From Anaerostipes butyraticus (GTDB lineage: Bacteria > Bacillota > Clostridia > Lachnospirales > Lachnospiraceae): a stretch of DNA of 61,525 nucleotides. Below the pieces are notes generated by a model. The model saw nothing but the letters and a program-made list of their open reading frames with translations, did not search any database and was not told the origin of the DNA. Position 1 is the stretch's first letter, and every line of letters begins with the position of its first letter. Both the position numbers and the translations under genes were made by a program. This document shows, in pieces, positions 61,470-61,525 of this stretch. The DNA is taken from the NCBI RefSeq assembly GCF_016586355.1, contig NZ_BLYI01000013.1:1-61525 (forward strand), in the 5' to 3' direction.

Positions 61470-61525
61470 TTATGAGGCAACGACAGGAGCTTCCCAGCCA
61501 AGCGCTTTTAACTTTTTGAGATATG
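61470..61525 (-). CDS. C-terminal fragment of a gene entering from the right (tentative)
   Basis: On the minus strand one frame reads YLKKLKALGWEAPVVAS and then a TAA stop (61472-61470). It looks like a real protein end, but only 18 codons are inside the window, so neither product nor family can be named. The neighbouring frames are less protein-like. Confidence 0.3.
   Translation of the reverse strand, partial: YLKKLKALGWEAPVVAS

Noticed and set aside
1-61525. tRNA, rRNA, CRISPR array, prophage or insertion sequence
   Set aside because: No tRNA-like clover leaves in the gaps, no regular direct repeats with spacers, and no transposase or integrase motifs were found by reading; a dedicated scan could still reveal small elements.

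Overview
The window looks like a chromosomal segment of a gut-type Lachnospiraceae (Bacillota, Clostridia). The reasons are low-to-moderate GC, strong GGAGG ribosome binding sites, a glmS ribozyme, a type 1B (PyrK-dependent) dihydroorotate dehydrogenase, a FolB-FolK fusion, and a four-gene module resembling the DUF5717/DUF5716 families that I associate with Lachnospiraceae. Nearly all genes lie on the + strand. No rRNA, tRNA, CRISPR array, prophage or insertion sequence was seen.

Layout. 1-2664: end of a sugar or polyol catabolic operon (COG4091-like oxidoreductase fragment, class II aldolase, YjbQ-family protein, archaeal-type triosephosphate isomerase homologue). 3013-7280: a Crp/Fnr regulator, glycerol dehydrogenase, and a VOC-ROK-PHP operon. 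7332-9152 (-): glmS with a clear glmS ribozyme in its leader. 9777-24536: an LtaS-like sulfatase-fold enzyme, then tig-clpP-clpX-lon, a folate cluster (folC, HD protein, folP, folBK), pheA, purA, lepB and ridA. 24658-31815: a HisC/CobD-like aminotransferase diverging from the four-gene module of unknown function. 31820-34459: valS. 34724-40557: a lower-GC operon encoding a PRD regulator, a galactitol-type PTS (EIIA, EIIC, EIIB), a second YjbQ protein, a ribulose-phosphate 3-epimerase homologue and a 6-phospho-3-hexuloisomerase homologue. 40586-47198: thpR, a MraZ-like small protein, thiSGH, pyrF-pyrK-pyrD and a CBS protein. 47330-47530: a four-copy 51-bp degenerate repeat. 47512-50958: a divergent LysR regulator and an lpdC-lpdB-lpdD-like aromatic acid decarboxylase operon. 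50999-61316: an XRE regulator beside a frameshifted zinc-ribbon gene, pyrE, small membrane proteins, a YfbR-like HD protein, an M29 aminopeptidase with a long N-terminal extension, a purE-purM-purN-(NlpC/P60)-purD operon and a zinc-ribbon membrane protein.

The most unusual items are the four-gene module (giant alpha-rich protein, actin/Hsp70-like protein, TPR-like protein, membrane coiled-coil protein), two YjbQ paralogues in two different sugar operons, the 51-bp hairpin repeats, a likely CTG start codon overlapping the purN stop, and a 20-bp perfect palindrome placed as a two-way -10 element. Functions are inferred from remembered family motifs; no database search was run.
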